Assembly: GCF_000744455.1 (NCBI RefSeq)
Contig: NZ_JQLY01000001.1
Location: 2,324,501-2,388,500 of the forward strand
Reading direction: 5' to 3'
Source of the DNA: Methanobacterium sp. SMA-27
Lineage (GTDB): Archaea; Methanobacteriota; Methanobacteria; Methanobacteriales; Methanobacteriaceae
Length of the DNA: 64,000 nt
Below the pieces are notes generated by a model, which ran no database searches, was not told the DNA's origin, and saw nothing but the letters and a program-made list of their open reading frames with translations. Below, piece by piece: positions 55,299 to 63,928 of this stretch (position 1 is its first letter; every line of letters starts with the position of its first letter). A program made the position numbers and the translations under genes.

Positions 55299-55732
55299 CT
55301 GCTAGGAAAAAGGAAAGTGCCCTTGGGAGAGGGTTGGATGCATTAATAAGACCAGAATTTAATGATGTTGATGAGGCTGATAACAAATTAAAGAAAACAG
55401 AATTAAATAAGCCTAATTCTAAGAATATAAGAAAGAATAAAAACAAAACTTCAAAATTAACTAAAAAAGATAAAAAAACAACAAATACAACAACTAATCA
55501 TTCAGAAAAAAAATCTTTTGTTGATGATACATTGGTAAAGAATGTAATATTGGAAGTTCATAAAAATCCTAGAATATCTCTCTGGTCCGCTAAGTCGGCT
55601 GCAGTTTTAAGATTATTAAAAAAGACTAAACCTGAGTTCAGTATAAGTAAAGAAGCTTCAGCTCTTATAGAAGAAGCCGTTAAGAATAAATACCCTGATC
55701 TTTGGGAAGTATTTGAAGAAAAGGAAATATAA
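55295..55732 (+). CDS. ParB-like partner protein with only the ParA-contact motif
   Basis: A 145-residue protein overlapping parA by 4 bp. Residues 10-18 are LGRGLDALI, the motif at the N terminus of ParB/Spo0J that stimulates ParA ATPase. Residues about 25-75 are a Lys/Asn/Thr-rich disordered linker, and residues about 85-145 form a helical domain (ISLWSAKSAAVLRLLKKTKPE, FSISKEASALIEEAVKNKYPDLW). The ParB/Srx nuclease-CTPase domain and helix-turn-helix are absent. A role as minimal adaptor linking ParA to DNA or another protein is inferred. Confidence 0.7.
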   Translation: MTARKKESALGRGLDALIRPEFNDVDEADNKLKKTELNKPNSKNIRKNKNKTSKLTKKDKKTTNTTTNHSEKKSFVDDTLVKNVILEVHKNPRISLWSAKSAAVLRLLKKTKPEFSISKEASALIEEAVKNKYPDLWEVFEEKEI

Positions 55733-55739
55733 AAATTTA

Positions 55740-55784
55740 GTTATAAGTTATAACTTATAAGTTTCTCAATTATAACTTATAAGT
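55740..55784. repeat. TTATAAGTTATAACTTATAA palindromes downstream of the parA locus
   Basis: A long palindrome (55740-55764) and a second inverted copy TTATAACTTATAAGT (55770-55784) lie between the stop codon of the ParB-like gene and the convergent radical SAM gene. With the 54458 copies they flank the two-gene locus on both sides. Confidence 0.75.
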
Positions 55785-55820
55785 AAAACTATTAACTTTT
55801 AGTAAGAATTTATTTCAAAA

Positions 55821-56948
55821 TTAAAGAGTTGATTGGTAAGAACTTTTTAATTTAACAAATGTTTCAGCTCTACCTATACTTACACCCATTTTTTTCAAGT
55901 CTTCCATACTTTTAAAAGAAATATTTCGTTTTCTAGATTCGATTATCCTTCTAGCAGATATTTTACCTATTCCTGGAACTCTGAGAAGATCTTTATATGA
56001 TGCAGAATTAATTTCAACAGGAAACATTTCCATTTTAGAAAGAGCGGCTGAATATTTTGGATCTAAATCCAACTTCATATTACCATCTTCCTCAAACACA
56101 AGTTCATCAAGATCAAAACCATATGATTGGATTAAATGATCAGCTTGATATAATCTTGAAGTTCTTTTAGGATGTGGTTCAGAATGATTTTCTAAAGGTG
56201 TGTTCTTCATGGAATTAAAAGGGCTGAAATAACTTCTTTTAATATCTAATTTTTTCTGAAGCCAATTTGCTCGTTTTAATATTTCAGTATCTGTTTCATC
56301 GGTGGCCCCTACAATAAACTGCGTGGATTGTCCCGAAGGCGCGAGATTTTCATCTTTTTTCATTAGCCTTTGTATCCATTTCATCCGCCTTAAAATATCG
56401 TTATTGAATGTTTTGGTAGTTGATAATTCTTCAAATCCATCAGGAGTAGCTGCTTCTATATTAACACTCACTCTATCTGCAAGGCTCATGGCACGTTTAA
56501 GTAAATCATAAGAGGTCCCAGGCAAAATTTTCAAATGGATATATCCATTGTATTCATGTTCCATTCTAAGTTTTCTTGCTACTTCCACCATATTCTCCAT
56601 AGAAACATCTGCATCTCTAGGGATACCAGAACTCAAGAATAAACCTTCAACCAATCTGTTGTTGTAGTAATCAAGAAAAGTAGATGTGAGCTCATTAGGG
56701 GTAAATTCAACTCTATTAAATTTATGGCCACCATGATTAACACAGTATCGGCAATCATTTGAACATTTATTGGTCATAAGAACTTTAAATAGAGGAATAC
56801 AAACACCATTTCCTGCTGTTGCATTATATATGCCTGGTAACTTTCCTGAAAGAAAATTATCTGGGTTGTAGTTACCATAGTTACAAAGATCATACCTTGC
56901 ACTATCACCCAAAATTACCATCTTTTTTACCCTATTCATTGATCTCAT
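55821..56948 (-). CDS. Radical SAM protein with HhH domain, putative DNA modification/repair
   Basis: A 375-residue protein with radical SAM Cys motif KCSNDCRYC (residues about 61-69) and downstream SAM-barrel strands (GLFLSSGI, YIHLKILPG). The C-terminal 60 residues form a helix-hairpin-helix (LLRVPGIGKISARRIIESRKRN plus KKMGVSIGRAETFV). This matches the family described as putative DNA modification/repair radical SAM proteins, often linked to a uracil-DNA-glycosylase-like partner, which is not adjacent here. The start may be ATG 56948 or the ATG 9 bp downstream. It converges with the parA locus. Confidence 0.85.
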   Translation of the reverse strand: MRSMNRVKKMVILGDSARYDLCNYGNYNPDNFLSGKLPGIYNATAGNGVCIPLFKVLMTNKCSNDCRYCVNHGGHKFNRVEFTPNELTSTFLDYYNNRLVEGLFLSSGIPRDADVSMENMVEVARKLRMEHEYNGYIHLKILPGTSYDLLKRAMSLADRVSVNIEAATPDGFEELSTTKTFNNDILRRMKWIQRLMKKDENLAPSGQSTQFIVGATDETDTEILKRANWLQKKLDIKRSYFSPFNSMKNTPLENHSEPHPKRTSRLYQADHLIQSYGFDLDELVFEEDGNMKLDLDPKYSAALSKMEMFPVEINSASYKDLLRVPGIGKISARRIIESRKRNISFKSMEDLKKMGVSIGRAETFVKLKSSYQSTL

Positions 56949-57025
56949 GATATGATTATGATATTAATTAAAATTTCTTATAATAAATCAAAACATTATA
57001 ATAAGATCATGGATCACTAATTAGT

Positions 57026-58378
57026 ATGAGAGCCGTTATTGCAGGAACAGGAAGTGCTGTTGGTAAAACAACCATTTCAACGGGAATAATGAGGGCTTTG
57101 TCGAATGAATATGATATACAGCCTTTTAAAGCAGGTCCAGATTATATAGATCCTACATATCATGGTCTTGCTACAGGAAACATTTCTAGAAATCTGGATT
57201 CATTTTTCATGTCAGAAGATCAAATAAGAGAAGGATTTCAAAGAGCTATGAAGATTTCAAACGCTGATTTTGGAATAGTCGAAGGAGTTAGAGGTCTTTA
57301 TGAGGGCATAAGTTCTTTAAATGATGTTGGGAGCACAGCTTCGATTGCTAAAGCACTTAATGCTCCGGTAATTCTTATTTTAAATTCAAAAAGTCTTGTA
57401 AAAAGTGCAGCAGCAATTGTAATTGGATTTAAAACCCTAGATCCTAGCATTAAAATTGAAGGAGTCATACTTAACTATATTAAAAACAGGAAACATTATC
57501 TCAAAACAAAGGAAGCTGTTGAAAAACTTGCAGACACTACAGTTATTGGAGGAATATCTCGTAATGATTCAATAAAGGTAGAAGAACGTCATTTGGGTCT
57601 TGTGCCTGCCATAGAACGTCAAAATATTCTCCAATCCATTGAGAAATGGGGAGATGTAATGGCAGATAATATTGATCTTGATGCATTAATATCAATAATG
57701 AAGGGATCTGGAAAATTATCTGGTGGAAGAGCACCTTTGTGGGATGAAGGAAACCGAAACAAAGTAAAAATCGGGGTTGCAATGGATGAGGTTTTCACAT
57801 TTTATTATCGTGAAAATTTAGAAGCACTTGAAGCAAATAATGCAGATATTATTCCATTCAGTCCACTGCATGATGAGGAACTTCCTGATGTTGATGGAAT
57901 ATATATTGGTGGCGGCTATCCTGAAATATTTGCAAATGAACTTGAATCTAATCAATCAATGCGAAAATCAATTTTAAAGTTTCATAATGAAGGAAATCCA
58001 ATTTATGCTGAATGTGGAGGGCTTATGTACTTGTCCAAGTCAATAAACAATAGAAATATGTGTAATGTTTTTAATTATCCCTCAACAATGACTAAGAATG
58101 TTCAGGCATTGAGTTATGTTATATCCGAGGCACAAAGGGATAATATCATTCTCAAAAAAGGAGAATCTTTTAGGGGTCATGAATTCCATTATTCTAAAGT
58201 GGATATTGGAAATGCCAAACCTAAATTTGCATTTAAGATACTAAGAGGAAAGGGTATTTTTGGATCTCAGGATGGATTAATGGAAAACAATACTGTTGCA
58301 AGCTATGTACATACTCATGTTGCTGCCTGCACACAATTCGGGTTAAACTTCACAACAAATGCATATTTGCATGAATAA
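57026..58378 (+). CDS. Cobyrinate/Ni-sirohydrochlorin a,c-diamide synthase (CbiA/CfbB)
   Basis: A 450-residue glutamine-dependent amidotransferase. The N-terminal synthase domain has [18 protein letters not shown] (P-loop), [15 protein letters not shown] and [18 protein letters not shown] core. The C-terminal class I-type glutaminase has [30 protein letters not shown] with the catalytic Cys, and GHEFHYSK plus the closing ASYVHTHVA His. CbiA (cobalamin) and CfbB (coenzyme F430) are close paralogues; I cannot tell them apart from the sequence alone. Confidence 0.9.
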   Translation: MRAVIAGTGSAVGKTTISTGIMRALSNEYDIQPFKAGPDYIDPTYHGLATGNISRNLDSFFMSEDQIREGFQRAMKISNADFGIVEGVRGLYEGISSLNDVGSTASIAKALNAPVILILNSKSLVKSAAAIVIGFKTLDPSIKIEGVILNYIKNRKHYLKTKEAVEKLADTTVIGGISRNDSIKVEERHLGLVPAIERQNILQSIEKWGDVMADNIDLDALISIMKGSGKLSGGRAPLWDEGNRNKVKIGVAMDEVFTFYYRENLEALEANNADIIPFSPLHDEELPDVDGIYIGGGYPEIFANELESNQSMRKSILKFHNEGNPIYAECGGLMYLSKSINNRNMCNVFNYPSTMTKNVQALSYVISEAQRDNIILKKGESFRGHEFHYSKVDIGNAKPKFAFKILRGKGIFGSQDGLMENNTVASYVHTHVAACTQFGLNFTTNAYLHE

Positions 58379-58408
58379 ATATATTTTAAAAAAGTTTGGA
58401 GGATCAAA

Positions 58409-59479
58409 ATGCGTATCGCAGTTATAGCAGAAATGGCACCTGCAAAGGCATTCATACCCATAATAAAACAGCTTGATGCTGAAATTATTGGATTGACCCA
58501 TGGTCATGGAGTTAACGAATTACTTGGTAAATATTGTTCAGAAGTACATTCTATAGGGCAGAGTAGGGGACAAGGAGCAAAAAAGAGATCCAATACAAAG
58601 ATCGCATCCCTTGTATTAAAAGATATTTTTAGTGTTGTTAATTCCCTCAAAGGGAAAAAAATTGACCTATTGATGACATGCGGTAATGCTGGTGATGTAA
58701 GAAAGGGCATATCCGCATCAAAAATACTTAGAATACCAAATTTACATATTGAACAGGATATTTATAATCCCATTGAAATGATAGCATTTTCAAATCTGAT
58801 TACAGTCCCATCAGAGGGTTATAAAAAATTTGTAGTTGAAAAATATGGATTGAAAAATGTTCATGTAATTGGTGGTTATCCAATGGCGTCATATGTTAGT
58901 GAAATGACTATTGAGGATCAAGATTCACTTAAAACCCGTTATGGTGTTGATGATTTTATGGTTCTTGTGTTTGGGGGAGATGTGAAAGGTGAAGATATTC
59001 CTAAAATTATCAAACAAGTTGAACTCATTAACAAGGAGGTTATAATAATTCCATTCAGATTCAGTGCAGAATTTGTTAAAAAATTTGTGACATCTCCAAA
59101 ATTAATGGTTTTAGAGGGTTACATCGAGATTCCAAGTCTTATTAAGGCTTCATCAGGACTTATTTATGGTGCAGGAATGGGTTTAACAATTGAAGCGGGG
59201 GTTTTATCTGTTCCATCAATCAAGATAGCTGGATTTCATAGGGCACATTCCAGTGTTGATTTAGCACACGAACTTGGAATTCAAGTAACTGAAATTGACA
59301 ATATTGCTTCTGCATGTGATCACTTAAACAATCCAAAAGGTGAATGGTTGGTTAAAAATGCTAATAATGCAATTTCAAATGTTGTAAAAATTATAAATAA
59401 TTTTGAACATGAAAAAATATGTGGTAGTGGCGTAGGTAGTTTTAATAAAATTTGGAATGCACGATCAGAATTCAGATAA
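58409..59479 (+). CDS. GT-B-fold glycosyltransferase/epimerase-like protein
   Basis: A 356-residue protein, 30 bp downstream of the amidotransferase and with an excellent ribosome site GGAGGATC. The layout is two Rossmann-like halves: RIAVIAEMAPAKAFIPII and HVIGGYPM in the first, DDFMVLVFGGDVKGEDIP and SGLIYGAGMGLTIEAGVLSVPSIKI in the second. That glycine/Glu-rich segment resembles the nucleotide-sugar site of MurG and UDP-GlcNAc 2-epimerase. The donor and acceptor are unknown. No membrane helix. Confidence 0.6.
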   Translation: MRIAVIAEMAPAKAFIPIIKQLDAEIIGLTHGHGVNELLGKYCSEVHSIGQSRGQGAKKRSNTKIASLVLKDIFSVVNSLKGKKIDLLMTCGNAGDVRKGISASKILRIPNLHIEQDIYNPIEMIAFSNLITVPSEGYKKFVVEKYGLKNVHVIGGYPMASYVSEMTIEDQDSLKTRYGVDDFMVLVFGGDVKGEDIPKIIKQVELINKEVIIIPFRFSAEFVKKFVTSPKLMVLEGYIEIPSLIKASSGLIYGAGMGLTIEAGVLSVPSIKIAGFHRAHSSVDLAHELGIQVTEIDNIASACDHLNNPKGEWLVKNANNAISNVVKIINNFEHEKICGSGVGSFNKIWNARSEFR

Positions 59480-59515
59480 TTGAATAAAACTCAATATTCC
59501 TAAAATTAGCTATTT

Positions 59516-59536
59516 TTACACTGTTTTAATGTGTAA
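59516..59536. terminator. Possible hairpin after the GT-B gene
   Basis: TTACAC and GTGTAA pair around a 9-base loop, 37 bp after the GT-B stop codon and before the mtd promoter. A T-run precedes rather than follows the stem, so this is weak as a terminator and could instead be a protein-binding dyad. Confidence 0.25.
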
Positions 59537-59625
59537 TTAGAATCAAAATTTAATATATTATATGATTATCACTTATTTGTATCTAATATACTTTTTACTA
59601 GGTTCTCTTTATATCATCCTTTCAT

Positions 59626-59640
59626 ACACATATAAAAGCT
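59626..59640 (+). promoter_or_regulatory. mtd promoter TATA box
   Basis: ACACATATAAAAGCT at 59626-59640 is a strong archaeal TATA box. The expected start of transcription about 25 bp later leaves a leader of roughly 45 bases with the ribosome site GGTGAT before the ATG. Confidence 0.65.
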
Positions 59641-59704
59641 TAGCCATAAAAATTAAATCAAAAAATACTTATTTGATCATTTGAATAGCAACCTTGGTGA
59701 TAAA

Positions 59705-60535
59705 ATGGTTGTAAAAATAGGAATCATTAAATGCGGTAATATAGGTACCTCTCCAGTAATTGACTTATTACTAGATGAGAGGGCTGACAGACCCAACATA
59801 GATACTTGTGTAATAGGCTCTGGGGCTAAGATGAACCCAGAAGAAATCGAAAAAGCTGTACCGTTAATGTTAGAGATGGACAGAGACTTCGTTGTATTTA
59901 TAAGCCCAAACCCAGGTGCACCAGGCCCTGCTAAAGCAAGAGAATTATTATCTGCTGCAGACGTTCCTGCAATCATTATTGGTGATGCTCCAGGATTAAG
60001 ATCCAAAGACGAAATGGATGAACAAGGATTAGGTTACATCATCGTTAAAGCAGACCCAATGATTGGTGCAAGGAGAGAATTCCTTGACCCTACTGAAATG
60101 GCATCATTTAACTCCGATGTAATAAAAGTATTAGCTTTAACCGGAGCATACAGAGTTGTTCAGAACACCATCGACGCAGCAGTAAATGCTGTTGGAGCTG
60201 GAGAAACTCTCGAACTTCCTAAAGTTGTTATATCACGGGATAAAGCTGTTGAAGCTGCACAATTTGCAAGTCCATACGCAAAAGCAAAAGCAATGGCTGC
60301 ATACGAAATTGCAACCAAAGTGGCTGACTTAGATGTCGAAGCTTGTTTCATGACCAAAGCTGCTGAAAAGTACATACCACTCGTAGCTTCAGCTCATGAA
60401 ATGTTAGGTGTTGCAGCTAAATTAGCTTCAGAAGCAAGGGATATTGAAAAGGCTAACGACACAGTCGTAAGAACACCTCACGGTGGAAAAGGCCAGACAT
60501 TGTCCAAATCTGTTTTAATGGAAAAACCAGAATAA
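59705..60535 (+). CDS. mtd: F420-dependent methylenetetrahydromethanopterin dehydrogenase
   Basis: 276 residues from ATG 59705 (GGTGATAAA just upstream), the standard length; an in-frame ATG 24 bp earlier overlaps the leader. Mtd reversibly reduces methenyl-H4MPT with reduced F420 in methanogenesis from CO2. KIGIIKCGNIGTSPVIDLLLDERADR, FVVFISPNPGAPGPAKARELL, IIIGDAPGLRSKDEMDEQGLGYI and PHGGKGQTLSKSVLMEKPE are diagnostic. Codons are more GC-rich and uniform than neighbours, as expected for a highly expressed core enzyme. A hairpin terminator follows. Confidence 0.98.
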   Translation: MVVKIGIIKCGNIGTSPVIDLLLDERADRPNIDTCVIGSGAKMNPEEIEKAVPLMLEMDRDFVVFISPNPGAPGPAKARELLSAADVPAIIIGDAPGLRSKDEMDEQGLGYIIVKADPMIGARREFLDPTEMASFNSDVIKVLALTGAYRVVQNTIDAAVNAVGAGETLELPKVVISRDKAVEAAQFASPYAKAKAMAAYEIATKVADLDVEACFMTKAAEKYIPLVASAHEMLGVAAKLASEARDIEKANDTVVRTPHGGKGQTLSKSVLMEKPE

Positions 60536-60544
60536 TTTAAAACC

Positions 60545-60578
60545 AACGACCTCCGGGTCGTTAATTTTTTGTTTTTTT
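60545..60578 (+). terminator. mtd hairpin/T-run terminator
   Basis: AACGACC (60545-60551) pairs perfectly with GGTCGTT (60556-60562) around a TCCG loop and is followed by T-rich runs at 60565-60578. This is the clearest intrinsic-type terminator in the window, placed 10 bp after the mtd stop. Confidence 0.8.
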
Positions 60579-60632
60579 AATTAGATGTTATTTTTTGATA
60601 GAGAGTAAATATTATTTTTTTAGGTGTTATTT

Positions 60633-61850
60633 ATGATAGAGAATCTGATCGAAAGATTTTATGAATCAGCAAGTATGAATAGATGGAATGATCATATCCG
60701 GCCTGTTGAATTAACTGAATTAGATAAACAAGCCCATAAGATGGTTATAGCATATGTCATAGCCAACTTTGAAGAGAAGGATAGAAATGCTGAAATAAAC
60801 TGGCAGAATCTTATAGAGGGAGGAATATTCGAATTTTTGCATAGAACAATATTAACAGATATTAAACCGCCCGTTTTTCATAAAATGATGGAAGAAAAGG
60901 GCGAATCCCTCAATAAACATGTTCTTAAATTGTTAGAAAGTGATATGAATGGATTAAGCCCGGAGTTCAAAGAAAATTTCGAAAGATATTTATTTGATTC
61001 TAAATATGCACAATTAGAAAAAAAGATTCTTAAAGCAGCACATTATATGGCTACAAACTGGGAATTCAGGATCATTTATCATACATCTCCATTTATTTAT
61101 GGTATAGAAGAAACCAAAGAGGCTATAGAGAATCAAATTGAAGATCACTTTGATTTAATTGGAGTTCAAAAGCTTTCATTAGAGAAAAAATCTTTTGGAT
61201 TTATAGACCTTTGTGGACAGCTACGTTTTCAGGAAAGATGGGCACACTCACCTCGACTTCCGAAAACCTCTGTTTTAGGACATATGTATATAGTTGCAAT
61301 AACATCTTATCTTTTCTCGCTTGAGAATAATTCTTGCAAAAAACGACTTTATAACAATTTTTTTACTGGACTATTCCATGATCTACCTGAAGTACTTACA
61401 AAAGATATTATTTCACCTGTAAAGGGATCTGTCGAAGGTTTAGAAGATATTATCAAGGAATATGAAGAAAATCAAATGAAAACCCGTCTTCTACCACTTT
61501 TACCTCTTTCTTGGAGGGAAGAAATGAGATACTTCACACAAGATGAATTTGAAAATAAGATAAAAATAAACGATAACATCCATAAAGGAATTAAATTCAA
61601 AGAATTAAATGGTAAATACAATAAAAATAAATTCCAACCCCTTGATGGGAAACTCATTAAGGCATGTGATAAATTAGCAGCATTTATAGAAGCAGATTTT
61701 TCAATTAAACATGGAATAACATCAAAACACCTTGAAGAAGGAAGAAAAAATATATATGAAGATTTTAAAACAAAAAAAGTATCAGGAATAGATTTTGGGA
61801 GTATATTTAATTACTTCAAGGAAAAATCATTCAAAATCAAAGATTTTTAA
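60633..61850 (+). CDS. HD-domain phosphohydrolase
   Basis: 405 residues from ATG 60633, with AGGTG 8 bp upstream. The C-terminal half contains an HD domain: the first His in TSVLGHMYIVAITSYLF, the HD pair in FTGLFHDLPEVLTKDII, and the distal Asp in LIKACDKLAAFIEADFS. This matches YfbR/HDDC2-like nucleotide phosphohydrolases. The N-terminal 200 residues are helical and contain AHKMVIAYVIANFEEK and a further His-rich part, possibly a second degenerate HD lobe. Substrate unknown. It follows the mtd terminator and so has its own promoter. Confidence 0.8.
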   Translation: MIENLIERFYESASMNRWNDHIRPVELTELDKQAHKMVIAYVIANFEEKDRNAEINWQNLIEGGIFEFLHRTILTDIKPPVFHKMMEEKGESLNKHVLKLLESDMNGLSPEFKENFERYLFDSKYAQLEKKILKAAHYMATNWEFRIIYHTSPFIYGIEETKEAIENQIEDHFDLIGVQKLSLEKKSFGFIDLCGQLRFQERWAHSPRLPKTSVLGHMYIVAITSYLFSLENNSCKKRLYNNFFTGLFHDLPEVLTKDIISPVKGSVEGLEDIIKEYEENQMKTRLLPLLPLSWREEMRYFTQDEFENKIKINDNIHKGIKFKELNGKYNKNKFQPLDGKLIKACDKLAAFIEADFSIKHGITSKHLEEGRKNIYEDFKTKKVSGIDFGSIFNYFKEKSFKIKDF

Positions 61851-61855
61851 TAAGT

Positions 61856-62557
61856 TCAGTACTTTAAAGTGTTTTTCATCCATACTACTCTTCTATTCTT
61901 GTCTTTGAGACTTTCTGTGTTTACTGAAAGGAAATTTTCCACAATTTCCAGTTTGCCTAATATTTTGGCGATTTTACGTGTAGATCGTGGATTAGAATGT
62001 GTAGGAATGATTAATTGTGGTTTTATCTCTTCTATCAATGTATATCCTTTATCTGAATTAAACATTCCTGAAAAAGGGTTTGAAAATTGCATCAATGCAA
62101 TATCGATCTTTCCAAGGGATTCTATTTGTTTTATTGTCATATGATCTTGGCCTATATCTCCCATATGTGCAATTTTAAGCCCATCAACCTCTAAAACATA
62201 GATAACATTATTGGGATTGTTATAATTAATTATATTTCCCCGATGTGATGAAGGAATGCTGTAAATATGAATATCTTTAACATCAAATCTTTCTACAGTT
62301 CCAATTGATTTTTTACATTTTAATGTTTCAATAAATTTTGGATCTATATGGTCTGAATGTGAGTGAGTAATGACGACAGCATCGGGATTTAGATCCAGCT
62401 CTTCTTGGGTGGGCATTGAAGTTGGATCAGTAACAATAACAGTTCCTGAAGAAGAAATTATAATAAATGAGTTAGTGGGTGTTGAACTAGACTTACTCAC
62501 TGTTTGAATAATGGTCTTTCCAGTTTCATTTTTTAAAATGGGAACTTTTTTTGTCAT
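61856..62557 (-). CDS. Metallo-beta-lactamase-fold hydrolase
   Basis: 233 residues from ATG 62557; an upstream in-frame TTG adds ten residues without a site. The zinc motif VVITHSHSDHIDPKF is HxHxDH, and further ligands are IHSIPSSHRGNIINY-type His and HMGDIGQDH, with PTHSNPRSTRKIA near the end. It resembles UPF0173/YcbL-like L-ascorbate-6-phosphate lactonase relatives. Substrate unknown. It converges with the HD gene, 5 bp apart. Confidence 0.82.
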   Translation of the reverse strand: MTKKVPILKNETGKTIIQTVSKSSSTPTNSFIIISSSGTVIVTDPTSMPTQEELDLNPDAVVITHSHSDHIDPKFIETLKCKKSIGTVERFDVKDIHIYSIPSSHRGNIINYNNPNNVIYVLEVDGLKIAHMGDIGQDHMTIKQIESLGKIDIALMQFSNPFSGMFNSDKGYTLIEEIKPQLIIPTHSNPRSTRKIAKILGKLEIVENFLSVNTESLKDKNRRVVWMKNTLKY

Positions 62558-62625
62558 TTTACATTCCTGAAATATTTTATCAGACAAGAAGTTTGATTAA
62601 TTTATATAACATAAATCATAATTTT

Positions 62626-63097
62626 TTAATTAATAAACTTCATTGAGAAAATATTAAATATTTCACCACATTTTCCATTATCAATATCTTTTGTCCACAA
62701 TTTCATCTGTCCAACAAATCGCATTCCTTGAGCATCTAAGTATTCACGCATTTGAATAGTGGCTTTTTGTGATTTATTCCCTTCTGAAGTCACAAAAGAC
62801 TGCAAATTGTTTATCCTTTACATTTTTAAGTTCATATAAATATTGATTGATTGCTGCTGGAGTTCTTCCTGCCCAAACAGGGCAACACAAAATAAGACCA
62901 TCATAGTTCATCAGATCAGTAGTGCAATTTTTTATAGGGACTTTATTTGCTCGAAAAGAGTCCCAAATTTTAAAAAGATACCATTTATCATTTTCAGTTT
63001 TTATTTCCGTTAAATCTGCATTAATTTTCTTTTGCAGTTTTTTTGCAACTTTAAGGGGGTGTCCTGAATATGAATAACATGCAATCAATGTTTTCAA
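62626..63097 (-). pseudogene. Flavodoxin with a single frameshift
   Basis: The first 107 codons read as a flavodoxin: KTLIACYSYSGHPLKVAKKL (FMN phosphate loop) and LILCCPVWAGRTPAAINQYL, then stop at TAA 62774. Dropping one T in the TTTT run (plus-strand A at 62794-62797) lets the frame continue as VTSEGNKSQKATIQMREYL and GMRFVGQMKLW, ending at TAA 62626-62628 with the normal flavodoxin C terminus of about 157 residues. So the gene either has a true one-base insertion, a programmed shift, or a sequencing error. Confidence 0.8.
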
Positions 63098-63124
63098 TCA
63101 TATACCTCCATAAATTCATATCAA

Positions 63125-63700
63125 TTATAAAATTCCCTTTGTGCTTGGAATAGAATCATGTTCTATCATTGATGCTTCTTTGAGTGCTCGAGCAAATGAC
63201 TTAAAAAGGGCTTCTATTTTGTGGTGGTCGTTTTCTCCTTCTACATTAGCATTAATGTTTATTTTTGCAGAATTTGCAAATGATGCAAAGAAGTGTACAA
63301 TGTTTTCCGTACTTAAATCTCCCACCTTCGCTTTTTTAAATTTAAAATTCAACACAGAATAATTTCTTCCACTAATATCTAATGCAACGGTTGCTAAAGC
63401 ATCGTCCATTGGTACTATTGCATGTGCCATCCGTTTAATCCCTTTTTTGTCCCCAATCGCCTTATTAAATACTTCTCCAAGTAATATACCCACATCTTCC
63501 ACTGTGTGATGATCATCGACACCAATATCTCCTTTTGCTTCCACTTCCAAATCAAAACGGCCATGCTTTGCAAATGAGTCTAACATGTGATCGAAAAATT
63601 CTATACCCGTTTCAACATTAAATTTTCCTTCACCATCTAGATCTAATACTATTTTAATGTCTGTTTCAGAAGTTTTTCTATTCATTTTTTGTTTTCTCAT
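63125..63700 (-). CDS. hisB: Imidazoleglycerol-phosphate dehydratase
   Basis: About 191 residues from ATG 63700; ATG 63685 is an alternative. The enzyme dehydrates IGP in histidine synthesis. Two His-rich Mn motifs are intact: [20 protein letters not shown] with [14 protein letters not shown] in the first half and [19 protein letters not shown] in the second. The longer in-frame N terminus reads through the ferredoxin gene and is rejected. Its 5' end overlaps the 3' end of the ferredoxin gene by 23 bp. Confidence 0.95.
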   Translation of the reverse strand: MRKQKMNRKTSETDIKIVLDLDGEGKFNVETGIEFFDHMLDSFAKHGRFDLEVEAKGDIGVDDHHTVEDVGILLGEVFNKAIGDKKGIKRMAHAIVPMDDALATVALDISGRNYSVLNFKFKKAKVGDLSTENIVHFFASFANSAKININANVEGENDHHKIEALFKSFARALKEASMIEHDSIPSTKGIL

Positions 63701-63890
63701 TTCCCTCATCTCTAATAACCTGTATAGCTTGTTCTGGACATTTTCCTGCACATATTGTACATAAATGGCAGTATTCTAAATTCGTGGCCATAGCTTTCTC
63801 ATTTATATCCCAAATTTTTGCTCCTTTGGGGCAAGCTTCTTTACATATTCCACAACCAGTGCATTTATCTTTGTCAACTACGATCTTCAT
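63678..63890 (-). CDS. 2x[4Fe-4S] ferredoxin
   Basis: A 70-residue ferredoxin with two complete cluster motifs: [18 protein letters not shown] and [19 protein letters not shown] short Lys/Glu-rich tail follows. It carries low-potential electrons; the partner is unknown. It overlaps hisB by 23 bp and is the upstream gene, although the functional link with histidine synthesis is not evident. A TTATAAG repeat lies just upstream. Confidence 0.95.
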   Translation of the reverse strand: MKIVVDKDKCTGCGICKEACPKGAKIWDINEKAMATNLEYCHLCTICAGKCPEQAIQVIRDEGNEKTKNE

Positions 63891-63899
63891 TTTTATTAC

Positions 63900-63928
63900 C
63901 TTATAACTTATAACTTTTAACTTATAAC
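63900..63928. repeat. TTATAAC repeat upstream of ferredoxin
   Basis: CTTATAACTTATAACTTTTA and then ACTTATAAC: three half-sites of the same motif that flanks parA, located in the ferredoxin-hisB promoter region. Confidence 0.65.

Noticed and set aside
63701..63751. N-terminal extension of hisB
   Set aside because: It would read through the ferredoxin gene in another frame; HisB homology starts near residue 23 of the long form.
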